Part shown: piece by piece, positions 13,873 through 25,332 of the stretch | Layout of the letters: each line of letters opens with the position of its first letter | Numbering within the stretch: position 1 is the stretch's first letter | Notes under the pieces: model-generated | The model's input: only the letters and a program-made list of their open reading frames with translations | Told to the model about the DNA's origin: nothing | Databases searched by the model: none | Program-made: the position numbers and the translations under genes | Source: Jacaranda mimosifolia | Taxonomy: Eukaryota; Streptophyta; Magnoliopsida; Lamiales; Bignoniaceae | DNA length: 64,000 nucleotides | Reading direction: 5' to 3' | NCBI GenBank assembly: GCA_018894105.1 | Contig: CM032128.1 | Span: 34,185,299-34,249,298 of the forward strand

Positions 13873-14091
13873 ATGAAGCCTCAAAACTTCTCTGGGGACA
13901 ACTCTTTCCTCCAAGAGTCGAAGCGCCGGTTGGGGGAGAAATTCAGACAAGCACGTGAGAGTGCTACTACTATGTCCAAAGGACATGGGAGGATTTCTGT
14001 GTCTAAAGAGATCGAAAGACGGAATAAGAGATCTGGAATAGAGGATCCAATCAGAACTATAATGTTCTTAGGTTCTTGGAGTCACACTTGA
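13873..14091 (+). CDS. small basic conserved-looking protein, function unknown
   Basis: A 72-residue open frame from ATG to TGA. It is rich in Arg, Lys, Glu and Ser in its first 55 residues (KRRLGEKFRQARES, VSKEIERRNKRSG) and ends in the unusual tail EDPIRTIMFLGSWSHT. I have the impression of similar short plant proteins with this tail, but I do not recognise a named family and assign no function. There is no signal peptide or membrane segment. In its favour are a TATA-like box 72 bp upstream, codon composition unlike the AT-rich flanks, and isolation from other genes. It could also be the last exon of a longer gene or a remnant. Confidence 0.5.
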   Translation: MKPQNFSGDNSFLQESKRRLGEKFRQARESATTMSKGHGRISVSKEIERRNKRSGIEDPIRTIMFLGSWSHT

Positions 14092-14309
14092 TTTAATTTG
14101 TACGTATATTTTTATTTTTTATGAAGATAAGGATGATCGAGATTTGAAAAAGTAATCATGTAACAATAGTTTTTCTAGTGTGATGGTGTTTTTGTTTATG
14201 TAATTAGTACAAACTTATTGGTAAATTATATGGTTCAATTATAATTTTATTAGATCCTTTTGTTTTATAAGTTAATTCTCGAAAGGTATTATCTGTGCGA
14301 AGGTGCCGA

Positions 14310-15011
14310 TAGGGGTGGGCATCAGGTTCGGGTACCCCCATACCCGACCAGTCTCGATCGGGTATTTCCTGTTCGGGTCGGATATTTTTAATCCCCAAAC
14401 CCGATCTGGTATTTATGGGGGTACCCAAAATTTTGGGGGTCGGGTATCAGGTATTGGGGTGGGGTACCCGATACCCGATCGGGTACCCCCATTCTATTAA
14501 TAAATAAATAAATAAAATTATATTATTAGAACTATATATTTAATTGAAGTGCCAATATATGATGTATATCATATATTATACATTAATGTTTATATTTAAG
14601 TTTTAAAATTATATTGAGTACCCCCATTTTATTTTTAAAAAATTAATTATAGTATTAAGTATTATATATTTAATTGAAGTGTTAACATATGATATATATA
14701 TATCATATATTATATCATATATTAGATATTAATGTTTATATTTAAGTTTTAAAATTATATATTAGGTGGGATTTAGAACTTGTGAATAATGAATTGTAGT
14801 GTTATCAATTGATTCACAACAAAAATAAATAATGAATTAACAAAATTTTAATTTTTATTTATTAAAAATATAAAAAAAATTAGTGGGGATTTTTGGGGTA
14901 CCCGACCCTAAGGGGGTACCCGATGGGGGTCGGGACTCGGGTATCAAAAAATGATACCTGAGCCCTCGTGCGGGTACCCCCAAGGGGGTACCCTACCCCC
15001 GCCCACCCCTA
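14310..15011. mobile_element. non-autonomous hAT element with 8-bp target duplication
   Basis: The element begins TAGGGGTGGGC and ends GCCCACCCCTA. It is flanked by GGTGCCGA (14302-14309) and GGTGCCAA (15012-15019), an 8-bp target duplication with one mismatch, as expected for hAT transposition. The outer 150-200 bp on each side are made of repeated GGGTACCC/CGGGTATC words, so the ends can form a long GC-rich hairpin. The AT-rich centre contains two related copies of a segment with ATTAATGTTTATATTTAAG. It is 702 bp long with no transposase frame. Confidence 0.88.
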
Positions 15012-15166
15012 GGTGCCAATGATTTCCCCACAAGACAGTTCAGAAGGATTTTTTCATAAGAGAACACTAGAAAATTGGTTGAAAATCTCATTCGAAATAA
15101 TATTTGCATTTGCTTATCTTTGAAAAAATTGAAATGAATTAATACTTGAGTAAATTATAATACTTA

Positions 15167-16137
15167 GAGGGTGTTTCAGTGAATTTGTAAGATCCTCAAA
15201 ATATTTTATAAGATGTTTTAGATATTATAAATATTACAAAGTGTATAGTAATTTTTTTTTTCAAAAGGATCTTCCTAGAGAATTTACTATTAGTACCTTA
15301 TAAGATCTTAAATTTACTATAGTATTGATGATGATGAAAGCTGTATATATTGGGTTGGGCTAGAATTTGGATGGATCGACCTGTTTGACCAAGTAATCAA
15401 ACTCCAAAGATAATTGGACTAAGTCTTGCAATCATGAACAAGCATTAGGCTAGCCGAGGTGCCCTCGGCTATAGCACTTCGATACTCAAGTAAGTATAAG
15501 AATGACCATATATGATGAGCAGCAAAGTAAGGGTTTTTTAGTATAAAATGGCATCAGTGTTGCTTAGTGTGCCGTCGGAAAAGAGTGTGGAGGTAGATCC
15601 AAGTTAACAACATGACTGGGCTCCAAAGATGAGATGACCCTGATGATGTACTCTTGAGTTGATAGTTTTTAGGTTGGGCCTATTGAATTATCCCATATCA
15701 AGTACCTTATAAGGTCTTGTAATATTTTTATAAGATATTAGTAAAGATCTTATAATATTTTTATAAGACATTTCAAAAGATATTACTACATTATAAGGTC
15801 TTCCTAGAGAAGTTCTTATAATATTTCAAAATATGTAACCTTAGTTTTTTCAAAAGGTCTTATAATATTTTTATAAGATATTAGTACCTTATAAGGTCTT
15901 CCTCGAGAAGTTCAGATTTTCTAACTTATTTTTAAAATTTTAAGTAAAGAACTCCTTTATTTTTTAATTATATTAATTATAAAATTATCATTATTAACGT
16001 CTTTTAAAATAAACTTATTTTATTGAAATTCTTTTAATTTTTTTAAAATAAAATTTAACATCTCTTAAACTTCAAGTATATCTTATAAAATATATGAACT
16101 TATAAATTTTTTCAATATAAATTTTGCCAATACTCTC
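15167..16137. mobile_element. Tourist-like MITE, GAGGGTGTTT family, large copy with nested insertion
   Basis: It starts GAGGGTGTTTCAG and ends GCCAATACTCTC. Both sides are flanked by TTA (15164-15166 and 16138-16140), the 3-bp target site typical of PIF/Harbinger elements. The interior has many ATCTTATAAG/CTTATAAG words shared with the copies at 25333, 28786 and 58948. About 15345-15695 is different, less AT-rich sequence and probably a later insertion or captured piece. It is 971 bp long and encodes nothing recognisable. Confidence 0.75.
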
Positions 16138-16140
16138 TTA

Positions 16141-17299
16141 ATAAAATGAATTAAGTACAATATCATATGGGCCTGAGCTGGCAGAAACTCATATTTGAGT
16201 TGGCCTACAATTATAGTTGGGCCTTCCCGTCAAAAATTAAAGCGAGATTCGCTAACTAAAAGGTCAAGGAAGTACAAGTTCCAATGAACATTGTACAACA
16301 ATTTTAGTTCCAATAATTCCCGCCAGATAGTTCCAAAATGCAGAAAATAATAGATCAAACCGCATAAAAAATTAAAGAAAATCATGAGTTGGATCAATGG
16401 AGAGTCATGATACTGTCGCTGTCCTAAAGCCACGATTGTCTTCCTTCGTGTGGGTACTAATGGTTGATTATGACTTCAATATAAAATCCTATTAGATCTT
16501 AGCGGTGTCTTATCCCATGTGCACGACCACGATGAGACTAAGAACCAGTTCATAGTCAAGTTGCCAATGCACAAAAATTCTTGTAGGAGATTAATAATAT
16601 GGAACTCTCTAAAACTCACAACTCCATGTGCCAAAGAAAAGTTATGGCCCCTTTATATAAGAGTAAACGTTTGACCATTACAATGAATCAATAGGCCACT
16701 AAAACACTATAAAGACACCATAAATTCAATATGAATAGGCCCAATAATGATTAAAAATAAAATGATCAAATATCTATAAAATCATTATGAACTAATTGAT
16801 GAGGCCATAAATATAAAATAAATCAAAATTAATAGGCATATTAGTTGTATCACTAAAACACATAATAAAATAATATTTGTTGGAAACAAATTGAAGAAAT
16901 TTTAAAGCTTAATTATTTCCAACGACGACCACTTTAAGGTTGTGTCATGACATGCACCTCATTGAAATTTTATCCTAAAAGGCACTTCAAAAGGTGGAGA
17001 GGTAGAATAATTTAAAATTATTCCAAATCTTTAACTCCTTTCGAGTTCCGATGTAGGATGACTCGGTATAATCACTATCTATTTGTGAGGGTTTTTTTTT
17101 TTTTTTTTTATGTTTTTATGATTTTTCGAACAACCTAAAAAATTGAAACTATGAGGTGTCACTTCTGATCCAAACATAAGCACATGATATTGTATGTCAT
17201 GGGATGCAATATTTGAATCCTATCATGTATTCCATCTTCTGTTCCACTTTTGCACAACATACATCCATCCATTTGTATGAAAATAAAACAATGCATAAA
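16141..17299. other. gene-free spacer
   Basis: Sequence at 16430-16900 is less AT-rich and resembles retroelement-derived DNA, but no paired ends or coding domain were found. A T-run of about 19 lies at 17091-17109. Confidence 0.4.
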
Positions 17300-17462
17300 G
17301 CCCCGTTTGGAAGCAAGTCTAAATTTTCCAGCATAAAGAACCAAACTCTATTTTGTTGAATAAAGGCTCTCAAAATTCAAAATTGTTATTGAATCTTGTG
17401 AGGGAATTTGACCCAGGACTTACAATATCATGATCCCTTGATCATGTATCCAAACAGGCCTC
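17300..17462. mobile_element. short MITE-like element
   Basis: Ends AGCCCCGTTTGGAAGCA and, on the complement, AGGCCTGTTTGGATACA form an imperfect inverted repeat of about 17 bp around 130 bp of non-coding sequence. It lies 75 bp beyond the GH3 stop codon and may contribute to that gene's 3' UTR or termination. Confidence 0.5.
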
Positions 17463-17536
17463 AGCTAAGAGTCAGTAATTAACGACTAATTAAAACGCAT
17501 AAACCTCAAAGCACGTTTATTTTCTCCACTCCAATT

Positions 17537-20500
17537 TCAAGCATTCCAGGCGGGGTCCCTGGGGCTGAAGTAACACTCGCTCACATTAGCATTAAGCAGC
17601 TTCAAAGCAGCTTTCGACTTAACACACCTTGGAGTTTTGTACTGATTAATCGACGCACCTCCTTGAGCGATAAGCAAATCCATCAGCTTCTCGAAAGTTC
17701 CAGCCTTCACCACTCTGATCTCCAGTGGCCCCACGGACTTATCATTCGTCCTGCACCGGCGGTACACGTAATCCAGCCCTTCCTCCACCGCAATGCAGCA
17801 CTCTTTCACCACCTCGCCGGAAACTGGCGGCGCGTTGGGGTGGATTTGGGTTTTGATCTCCCAGTAGATGACGTAGTGGCCGGGGACGGAGGAGGTGTCG
17901 GCATAGCTGGTGTACTCCACGAGGAGCGCGTGGCGTGGCTCGAGCAGGCTCTTGGCGGCGGCGGTGATGCTGCGGTGGAGATCCTCTTCGTTCGTCTTGT
18001 CGTTGTCAATGCTGAGGACGACGTTGCGGCGGCAGATGAATCGGAATTGCGGCGCGTGGTTGTGGAATCCGGTGACTTGGAGCACGTCGCCGATGCGGTA
18101 CCGGTATAGTCCTGATTATTAGGTCATCCATGCAACCACGAAGGAAGCAAATTGATATTTGACAAAAATTCGGGCAATTAACAATTTTTTTTCTAGTAAA
18201 CATAAAAATTGCACATCTATACTGTTAATAAAGCGGAAGGACCTTAATGGTATGTTTTCAAATGTTGAGACTAAAATGCTCTTAATTTTTATGCATATTA
18301 TTCATTTCTGAAGAATTCAATTCATACTTACTGTCATTATTTTGAGATATACAAACTTTTTTGTTATGTCTGCATTTTCATAATTCTTTTCGTTTTTTTA
18401 TGCTCCAATTTTTATATGCACATGTACCGAGTGTGCACTAATAGTTAGTAATAATAATTGCAACAAAACTGAATTTCCATTTTTATATGAAATTGGAAAA
18501 AAAAATTGAAAAAGGACAAACAAAACGTGTTTTTTTCCATTTTCGATTCAACTCACCAACCGAAAAGTGTTATGGGTTGCCCTCTCATAGCCCATTTTGA
18601 CTAAGTCATGAGCCTATTCTTATAAAATATTAAATAAAAATATAATAATATCATAAAATAAAATATCAATATCCTCTTTTATAATATAAAATCATTCTCT
18701 TATATAATTAATTTATATTATTTTTTATTATTTATTTTCATTATTCATATGCAACAAGTCATCCATTCACATTTTAGGGTAATTAATACGATCCATTATA
18801 AGACAAATAGAAATTAAGTATGATAGTACAATATTACAATTTAAATTCTCTATTTTATTTTTTATTTCAACTCCTATTTTTATGGATATATGAAATGCGT
18901 ATTAAATATTTTTTTATAAAAATAATTGATTGAAAATCAAATACACTTGATAAATATAAAAATTGAAATAAAAAATGAAATAAAGAATGAATCATCAAAA
19001 TCCAAAATAATAATGTTAATGTGAGACACATACTTTAATTATTATCCTAATGGAAGATAAAGTAAATTCTTTTTAAAGTGATATCTTCTAAACTTTGGAT
19101 TAGATTATTATTTAGGAATATGAATCATCTAATCACAATTATCAATATGTGGGTCCCATTATTTTGACTCAACTTCCATTGTCACTATAATTACTACTTT
19201 TAACTTTAAATTTTAATTTAACGAGTAACCCTATATTTATACATACACTGTTGAAAATTTGAATTTTAACGAATTCTTAGTAAATATATATTTATTAAGT
19301 CATAATCTTAGAGATTTTTTTGTTATTGATTCGATTAAAATGAATTGATTATAGTACTAAGGAAATGTGAATAATTAAGAAATAGTAAAACTATTTTACT
19401 ATAAAAAATAGAAAGAATCTAGAAGGGCCGAGGTGAGGGTTACGTTGAACTCACCGGAAAATGTAGTGATGACGAGTTCATAGTAAGAACCAACTTTAAC
19501 ATGCACAAGATCCACAAGCTTACTCTGAGGCACCTCTTCTTCTTCATCTTCTTCTTCAAAATCCATCAACAGCGACCCGTTTTCCCCCAACGGAATAAAC
19601 TCGAAGTAGCCCATATTCGGCAACAGCGTAAAAGAAACCTCCGACGGGTCGCACAGCGGCTTCATATTCACCCCGAAATAGCATTCCGACGAAGCATACA
19701 TCGGACAAACCAACGGCAGCTTCTCGTCGCTGTAATATTTCAGGGCCGGCACGTACTGCGACATTGACCCGGTCACCACCGCCTCGATATACTTCGCATT
19801 CGGCCACAGCCGACATATGATCCCCTTCCACGACGTCGTTCCGCCGCAGATATCCTCGATCTCCTCCGCCGAATCCGGATCGGGTGGTCCGATGAGATTC
19901 AGCATCGCCGACCTGCATGCGGCGTCGGTGATGTAGTCGTCGAGTTCTCCGTTGCGGATGTCGCGGCAGAAATCGCGCCAGTGGCGCTCCAGGAAGGAGA
20001 TTGCGCGGAGGAGTGCGGAGGCGAAGACCGCGCCGAGACGGAGGACGCCGCGGCGGTGGATGAGTCCGGCGAGTAATTGACAGTACATGCTTTGTTCGCT
20101 GTCGTAGCAGAGAATCGCGGCGTCGGGGCTGGTGAAATCGTTGAACGGATCGTGAGGGCGGCGCTTGAAGTGGGAGCCCTTGTAGTAGCTGGTTAGCACA
20201 GTGCGAGCCGGCAAGCCGCATGGAGTCGACATCTCGGCTTTCACAAAGTACAGGTACATGGCTTTACCTTCCCCCAGCCCAGGAACATACCTACATATAT
20301 ATTATTATTTTGAGATATTAAATATTAAACATCTTAACTTAATAGCTCAAACATATAAAAAAGGTGATTATTCAATAATGTTAAATTTTTCTACACCATC
20401 TAAGCAAAAAATCCCACTTATATGTCAAGATTTTTGGAATTACATGCACATAGTTCATGCAAACAAAATTCAATTTTAAATACATAATTTTATAATCAGT

Positions 20501-21116
20501 TTAAATCCTCTGTTCTAACAATAGTTTCACTTTATACTGAACTAACATATTTGGTATATATTCAATTTAACATAACAGAAGATGAAACACCTATTGAAAT
20601 AGAGGATTCAAAATGACTTAACCGGTTCATTATAGGCATGATGAGATTGTATAGAAAAGTCCGGCGATCAAGATCTTCTGCAATGGACGGCATCAACTTG
20701 GGCTCTCCGGCCGAGGTTCCCGAGCTGCAACGAGGAAGAAGATAACCAACTTTCCAGTCTCAAATTTGATGAAAAATGAAGTTCAAGAATGGGGCAGTAC
20801 AATTTTACCTGCATAGCATCTCAGTGATGGGGTGGCCAGTAATGAGACTGGAGTCTTCTCCATTAGCAATTCTAAGAATGTAAGGGCGAATATCCTTATA
20901 CGTAATAACAGGTACACGATTCTTGAACTGAGATACCCTTTTTGATGATGATATTGATGATGAATCCCCCATGAACTTATTCAAATACTCTGTGCCCCAG
21001 TTTTGTGCCAAGATTTTCCTCAAAATTTCTTCTTGAACTTCACATGCTTTTGTTGTTAGTCTTTCCAGCTCCTTGAGTGCCTCCATCCCTTTGTACTCCA
21101 ATTTCTTCCCATCCAT
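17537..21116 (-). CDS. GH3.9: GH3 acyl-acid amido synthetase, GH3.9-like
   Basis: Four exons on the minus strand (21116-20809, 20724-20623, 20290-19455, 18111-17537) splice in frame to 606 residues, the normal length of the family. The three ATP/AMP-binding motifs are present: [13 protein letters not shown] (from residue 103), YASSE (335-339) and YRYRIGD (418-424). Group II GH3 enzymes adenylate auxin-type acids and couple them to amino acids in the cytosol, lowering free hormone. The stretches [33 protein letters not shown] and [22 protein letters not shown] best fit the GH3.9 branch, an inference from memory. An acidic insert ([12 protein letters not shown]) precedes the third motif. Intron 3 is 1343 bp and contains a MITE; intron 2 holds another. 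The first exon's ATG ([10 protein letters not shown]) is the first in frame and lies 100 bp from a TATA box. In Arabidopsis GH3.9, ALG3 and TSPO are neighbours, as here. Confidence 0.93.
18839..19001. mobile_element. MITE of the ATTCTCTATTTCATTT family, in GH3.9 intron 3
   Basis: The left end TTTAAATTCTCTATTTTATTT and the complement of the right end (ATTCATTCTTTATTTCATTT) form an inverted repeat of about 30 bp. The middle contains AAAATAATTGATTGAAAATCAAAT, also seen at 28260, 28400 and 54940. It is non-coding and inserted in intron 3. Confidence 0.6.
20498..20618. mobile_element. short relative of the same MITE family, in GH3.9 intron 2
   Basis: CAGTTTAAATCCTCTGTTC on the left is answered by TAGAGGATTCAAAATGACT on the right, an inverted pair with family-specific ends. 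The right-hand end reaches to within a few bases of the exon 2 splice donor at 20621-20622. Confidence 0.45.
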
Positions 21117-21215
21117 TTTGATCAATAAACAAAAGAATGAAAAAATTGGGAACAGGTGAAAATGTTTTTTGCTGTTTTTTTCCCTTGTCTGAATAGTTCG
21201 AGGGTTCAATGGATC

Positions 21216-21224
21216 TATATATAA
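21216..21224 (-). promoter_or_regulatory. TATA box of GH3.9
   Basis: The minus strand reads TTATATATAG about 100 nt upstream of the GH3.9 ATG at 21116, the expected position for a TATA box with a leader of roughly 70 nt. Confidence 0.6.
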
Positions 21225-21303
21225 GGAGCCATGTCATGGCATAAAAATGTAATCTGCAAAGTGGTTTCCTTTTTGGATATGATCATTGGTTGCTTCTCGA
21301 GGT

Positions 21304-21545
21304 TGTCGGGACGTAGTTCAATAATTTGATCCATAACTTCCCATGTCTCGTAACTTTTTATGATAAGATAATGGATTTTAAATTTTAATTTAATTGTTAT
21401 AGTAGTTTGTGAATTTGTCGAACTTTAATGTGGTCAGCACTTTTAGTAGGTTTATATAATTGATTCAACCTTTAAGCTTAATTATAGGACGTGGGACTCT
21501 TACAGTTAAATTCAAGGAATTGGGGTTGTTATGCCCATCTGTCTC
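21304..21545 (-). promoter_or_regulatory. auxin-response-element-like sites upstream of GH3.9
   Basis: TGTCGG at 21304-21309 and TGTCTC at 21344-21349 and 21540-21545 (all read on the plus strand) match the core bound by auxin response factors. They lie 190-430 bp upstream of the start codon. Single TGTCNN sites are common by chance, so the cluster only suggests auxin control. Confidence 0.35.
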
Positions 21546-23734
21546 GACTTTTTTTTATATAACAAAATAAAGATTAGAGGTTCCAAACTCGTGACAACAA
21601 AATCCTATAATTATGCCCAACAGGATTGTTGTGTTGGTTGTCTATTTTCAATATTTAAATTAAAAAAATCAAATTAAATCAAATTAAGGGATCCCAACCT
21701 CATCAAAGAGGAAAGGAAAAAAAGAAAGAAAGAAAAATATTTGTTATAGAATCAAGAAAATCATTTGGGTAATGATGTTGCAAGAAATAACGTCAGTATA
21801 TTTGTTACAAGTCGAAAGATCGATCGGTGATTGGGGTTCGGGTGAGTGTTTGCTGGACTAATAACGGAGAGAAAGTCATAAGTTCAGGATATATGAGGGA
21901 ACAAGTAGGAGATAAATCTCTCTAGACGAAGATGGTTATATTAAATGAGAAGGTATTTATAGCAACGATTGAGTTGGCCAAACACTATTCAGCTGATGTG
22001 GCCATAATCCCAGATGGGCACATGGCAAAATTGGAGGGGTAGTATTGCTCTAGATTTCAGATACGATCAACCCGTATAAGAGGGATGCGGATCCTTAAGT
22101 ATTTTTGTGAACTTAATTAAAGATAGGGATATTTTAATCTTTTAAGAATTCCTTCCTTATCAGGTAGCAAATCAAACAGGGCCATATCCATCGTTTGCTA
22201 AGTTCATCTTTAGATGAAACATATTTCTTAATCGTTCGAAAGTATGTTATAATTACGTGTTGACATAGAGATAGTACTAGCAAACAGCATTGCGTATGGG
22301 GATCATTTGATGCTGTTGCAACACTAATTAAGCTTGATTGATACAGTAAACTGGTTCTGTTAAACAATGTACGTAGGATATTTCTGTGTTGTGGAAAGCA
22401 TTTTCGAAAAACATGGACTCATGGATTCTTACTGTTTTCCCACTTTTTAACACTACCATATATGTATAGTCATGAAGGCAGACAGAATCTGATGCATCCA
22501 TTTTGATTAGAAAACGTGCCCTCTTTTCAAACTCCCCAATATGCTCTAGGCTCTATTATGAGATTTCTAGGTTTTCTTTTTCTTTTCTTTCTTTCTTTTT
22601 TTTGGGGGTGGGGGTGGGGGTGGGGGTGGGGGGGTGGGTTTGTGTGTATGTGGAAGTTGAAAACATAAATATTTTGTGTGAGTCATGTTTACACTGATCA
22701 GTCAGTCTAGAAATATTTGCCATATCATTGATTTTCATACTTTAATATTAGAGTAATCAATTACAATATGATATGTTAAGATAGATAAAAGAATAATTCT
22801 TTTACACAAGTAAAATTTATTATTTATATATTTCTTAGAAATCTGTGTCTTTTTATATGGATTGAATCCAACTTGGCTCCAATACAATTCAAAATATAGC
22901 CATTCAGAATGCTTATATGATATCACTCGAGAACGCTAAGCTGACCTAATATGGCATCATCCAACGATACTACGGAGGCCTAGTATGACAGATTCATGTT
23001 ATTATCTTCCTGCAAAATACTAAATTTACTGAACTATTAAGAGAATGATTTTGAACTGTCTTAAAATTTCGAAAGATTTAGAATCCTTAGAGGCCCTGAC
23101 TCGTGTTTATAACTTCAGGTTAGATCGTTTTATCCGATCAAATCGTGTACAATCCGTAATTAATGTACGTATTAATTGATTAAGAAAGAAGTATTGCCCC
23201 ATCCGTACAAATTCAATTACATGCATAAGGGTAGATATGTTGAGTTTGTAATAGCTAGAATTTTCGAGACATAACAACGTGGAGAAAAGGCCCTTGGTTG
23301 GTTCGCCACATAAAAAAACTAGTCGTCCATGATCAAAGAACTATCCCATATGATCTTTTCTTATCTCACAACAAATGAATAAGTCCATGCATTAGAAAAG
23401 ACAAGTGAATCAAATTTCTTTCCTTTTGGTATCAGTTCTACATCTGATCTTTCTTTATGAGAAGAAAAGAGAAGTCCCCAATTTCTTTTCTCTGATTGCC
23501 ACCCCACATGAGGGCTATGGCCAACAACTTGCAACAAAAGAATAAAAATGTAAGACCCTAAGTTGTTAGTATCAAAAGTACATTTCAATTCAAGACATTT
23601 TTTGATATTCCCATATAGGCATTGTCGAGTACCACTTGAGCATCCTGTCCGGATTAAAATTTGTTGTAGTTAAACATACATGTTAATCAATATTGATTTT
23701 GTTGCGAGGAATCGTTTAGCCTTTTTTAGGTATC
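21546..23734. other. gene-free spacer
   Basis: AT-rich DNA apart from 21770-22090, which is less AT-rich and may be an old retroelement piece. A G-rich satellite tract lies at 22601-22637 (separate entry). No exon is supported. Confidence 0.45.
22601..22637 (+). repeat. (GGGGGT)n tract, G-quadruplex candidate
   Basis: Five or six units of GGGGGT/GGGGTG follow a pyrimidine-rich TTTTCTTTC run. The plus strand has at least four G-runs of four or more with single-T loops, which fits an intramolecular G-quadruplex. It lies far from any gene found here. Confidence 0.8.
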
Positions 23735-23978
23735 ATTAGGACTTGTCACCCACTTTTATAGGTATATTGTTTTTAAATCACTCAAGAACAATAATTTTTC
23801 GCGCACTTTTATTGTCGGACGATAACCGATCTGACTTTACAAGACATTATCCTGTTATTAGGACTTGTCACCCGCTTTTATAGGCATGTTATTTTCAAAT
23901 TTCTCAAGAACAATAATTTATCTCGCACTTCTATTATCGGACGGTAAAATATCTGACTTTACAAGATATTATTCTTTT
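23735..23978. repeat. tandem duplication, 122-bp unit
   Basis: Two consecutive copies begin ATTAGGACTTGTCACCC (23735 and 23857). They share AAGAACAATAATTT and CTGACTTTACAAGA, with about 15% difference. Non-coding. Confidence 0.85.
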
Positions 23979-24240
23979 GGTAAGTACGTAGTTGAGAGAT
24001 TTTTATACTTTTGAAAAAGGTTATGACAAATGCAAGTAAATAACATGTTATAAACTTAACTCAAAGGTGTTGATGTTGAATGGTATTTGCTTCATATACT
24101 TATACAGATGAGATTCAACGTTTGAACCCAAATAATTCCTGTGTGACCATGTGTAAATAAAAAATAAATAACTCTAGCCATTGACTATTCTAAATAACAT
24201 GCGAAACTTGATATCATCAGTATATAAAATGAGCAGTCGA

Positions 24241-24384
24241 GTGGTCATTGGTCCAATAACACTAGTTTCATAAATAAAATGTGAAGTTGGACATTCAAAA
24301 TTATCAAGTTGAGTGGTCATTTGGTCCAATAACATTAGTTTCATAAATAAAACGTAAAGTTAGACATTCAAAATTATCAAAATC
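24241..24384. repeat. tandem duplication, 72-bp unit
   Basis: GTGGTCATTGGTCCAATAAC at 24241 recurs at 24313 and each is followed by TAGTTTCATAAATAAAA. There are two copies with few differences. Non-coding. Confidence 0.85.
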
Positions 24385-24493
24385 CAGACCTAATCAAACT
24401 CTTAAAGGAAAAAAAGCATTGATCGAAGCAATCATTTTCATAACTAGAATCTAACTCCACGCAAGAGCGTTGTAGGATCAAAAGCCCGACTTC

Positions 24494-24575
24494 ATAAAAA
24501 GAATTTTAACTCTATTTTCATATTGCATGCATCGATAAAAAGAATTTTAACTCTATTTTCATACTGCATGCATCG
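24494..24575. repeat. tandem duplication, 41-bp unit
   Basis: Two nearly identical copies of a unit starting ATAAAAAGAATTTTAACTC and ending TGCATGCATCG lie back to back. The single difference noticed (TATTGC/TACTGC) suggests a recent event. Confidence 0.85.
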
Positions 24576-25329
24576 ATCAAAGACAAAACTTAATATTACC
24601 AATACAACTCGTGACGAATTATGAAATAATATCAGCCATTGAGACACTAAGATGCTTGAGAGGAATTGTCTAAACCCTATTGCACACAAAAAAGAAAAAG
24701 AAATTCCGTTTGCATCTCCTTTTTAGTCACATGACATAAGCCCATATGCCAAAAAACCTTTCCTTTTGGACAGCAAGTGAGAGACACAATGTATTGGTGA
24801 TGGAGGTGATTTTTTTCCCCTTTGGATAATTGTAGACAAACAGTTCTGTTAGTGGGTGAGGACTTCCTTTTTCACTCTCGCGGTAAGCTTTCTGATAATG
24901 CACAAGGAAAGCTACCTTTTTGGGCTGCCTTGTTTTCCATGACCACATTCGCGTGCCCTTACACAAATCATGTTGTCCTCCATTATAATTAACCTTAGCC
25001 ATTTCCAACTATACATATACATACACATACACATATACATATATATAAATATATATTTATTCTCCGTACCGTACCTTAATAATTAGTCAATTGCATTATT
25101 GTACAATCTTGTACTTCAAAATATTTGTTGATGACCTTATCCATCAAATAAAATATATTTATCGATAAAGGATTGTTACGGTGGCCACCAAAAAAAAAAA
25201 AAAGGGAGAAAGGTGGAAGAAACAATTCGAGTTGTGCCCCAAAAGTTTATTGTTTTATACTATGGTGTTTGAGTGGGAAAATGGGTCAAAAGACCCAATA
25301 AAAGTGGGTTGAACTACGTTAAAGGGGAT
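24576..25329. other. gene-free spacer
   Basis: AT-rich DNA with a CATATA-type dinucleotide stretch near 25010-25060 and a poly-A run near 25190. No exon is supported. Confidence 0.45.
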
Positions 25330-25332
25330 TAA

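Noticed and set aside
17663..20221. Long plus-strand and off-frame open frames across the GH3.9 exons
   Set aside because: High GC in exons 3 and 4 suppresses stop codons in other frames. The proteins are Arg/Pro-rich nonsense.
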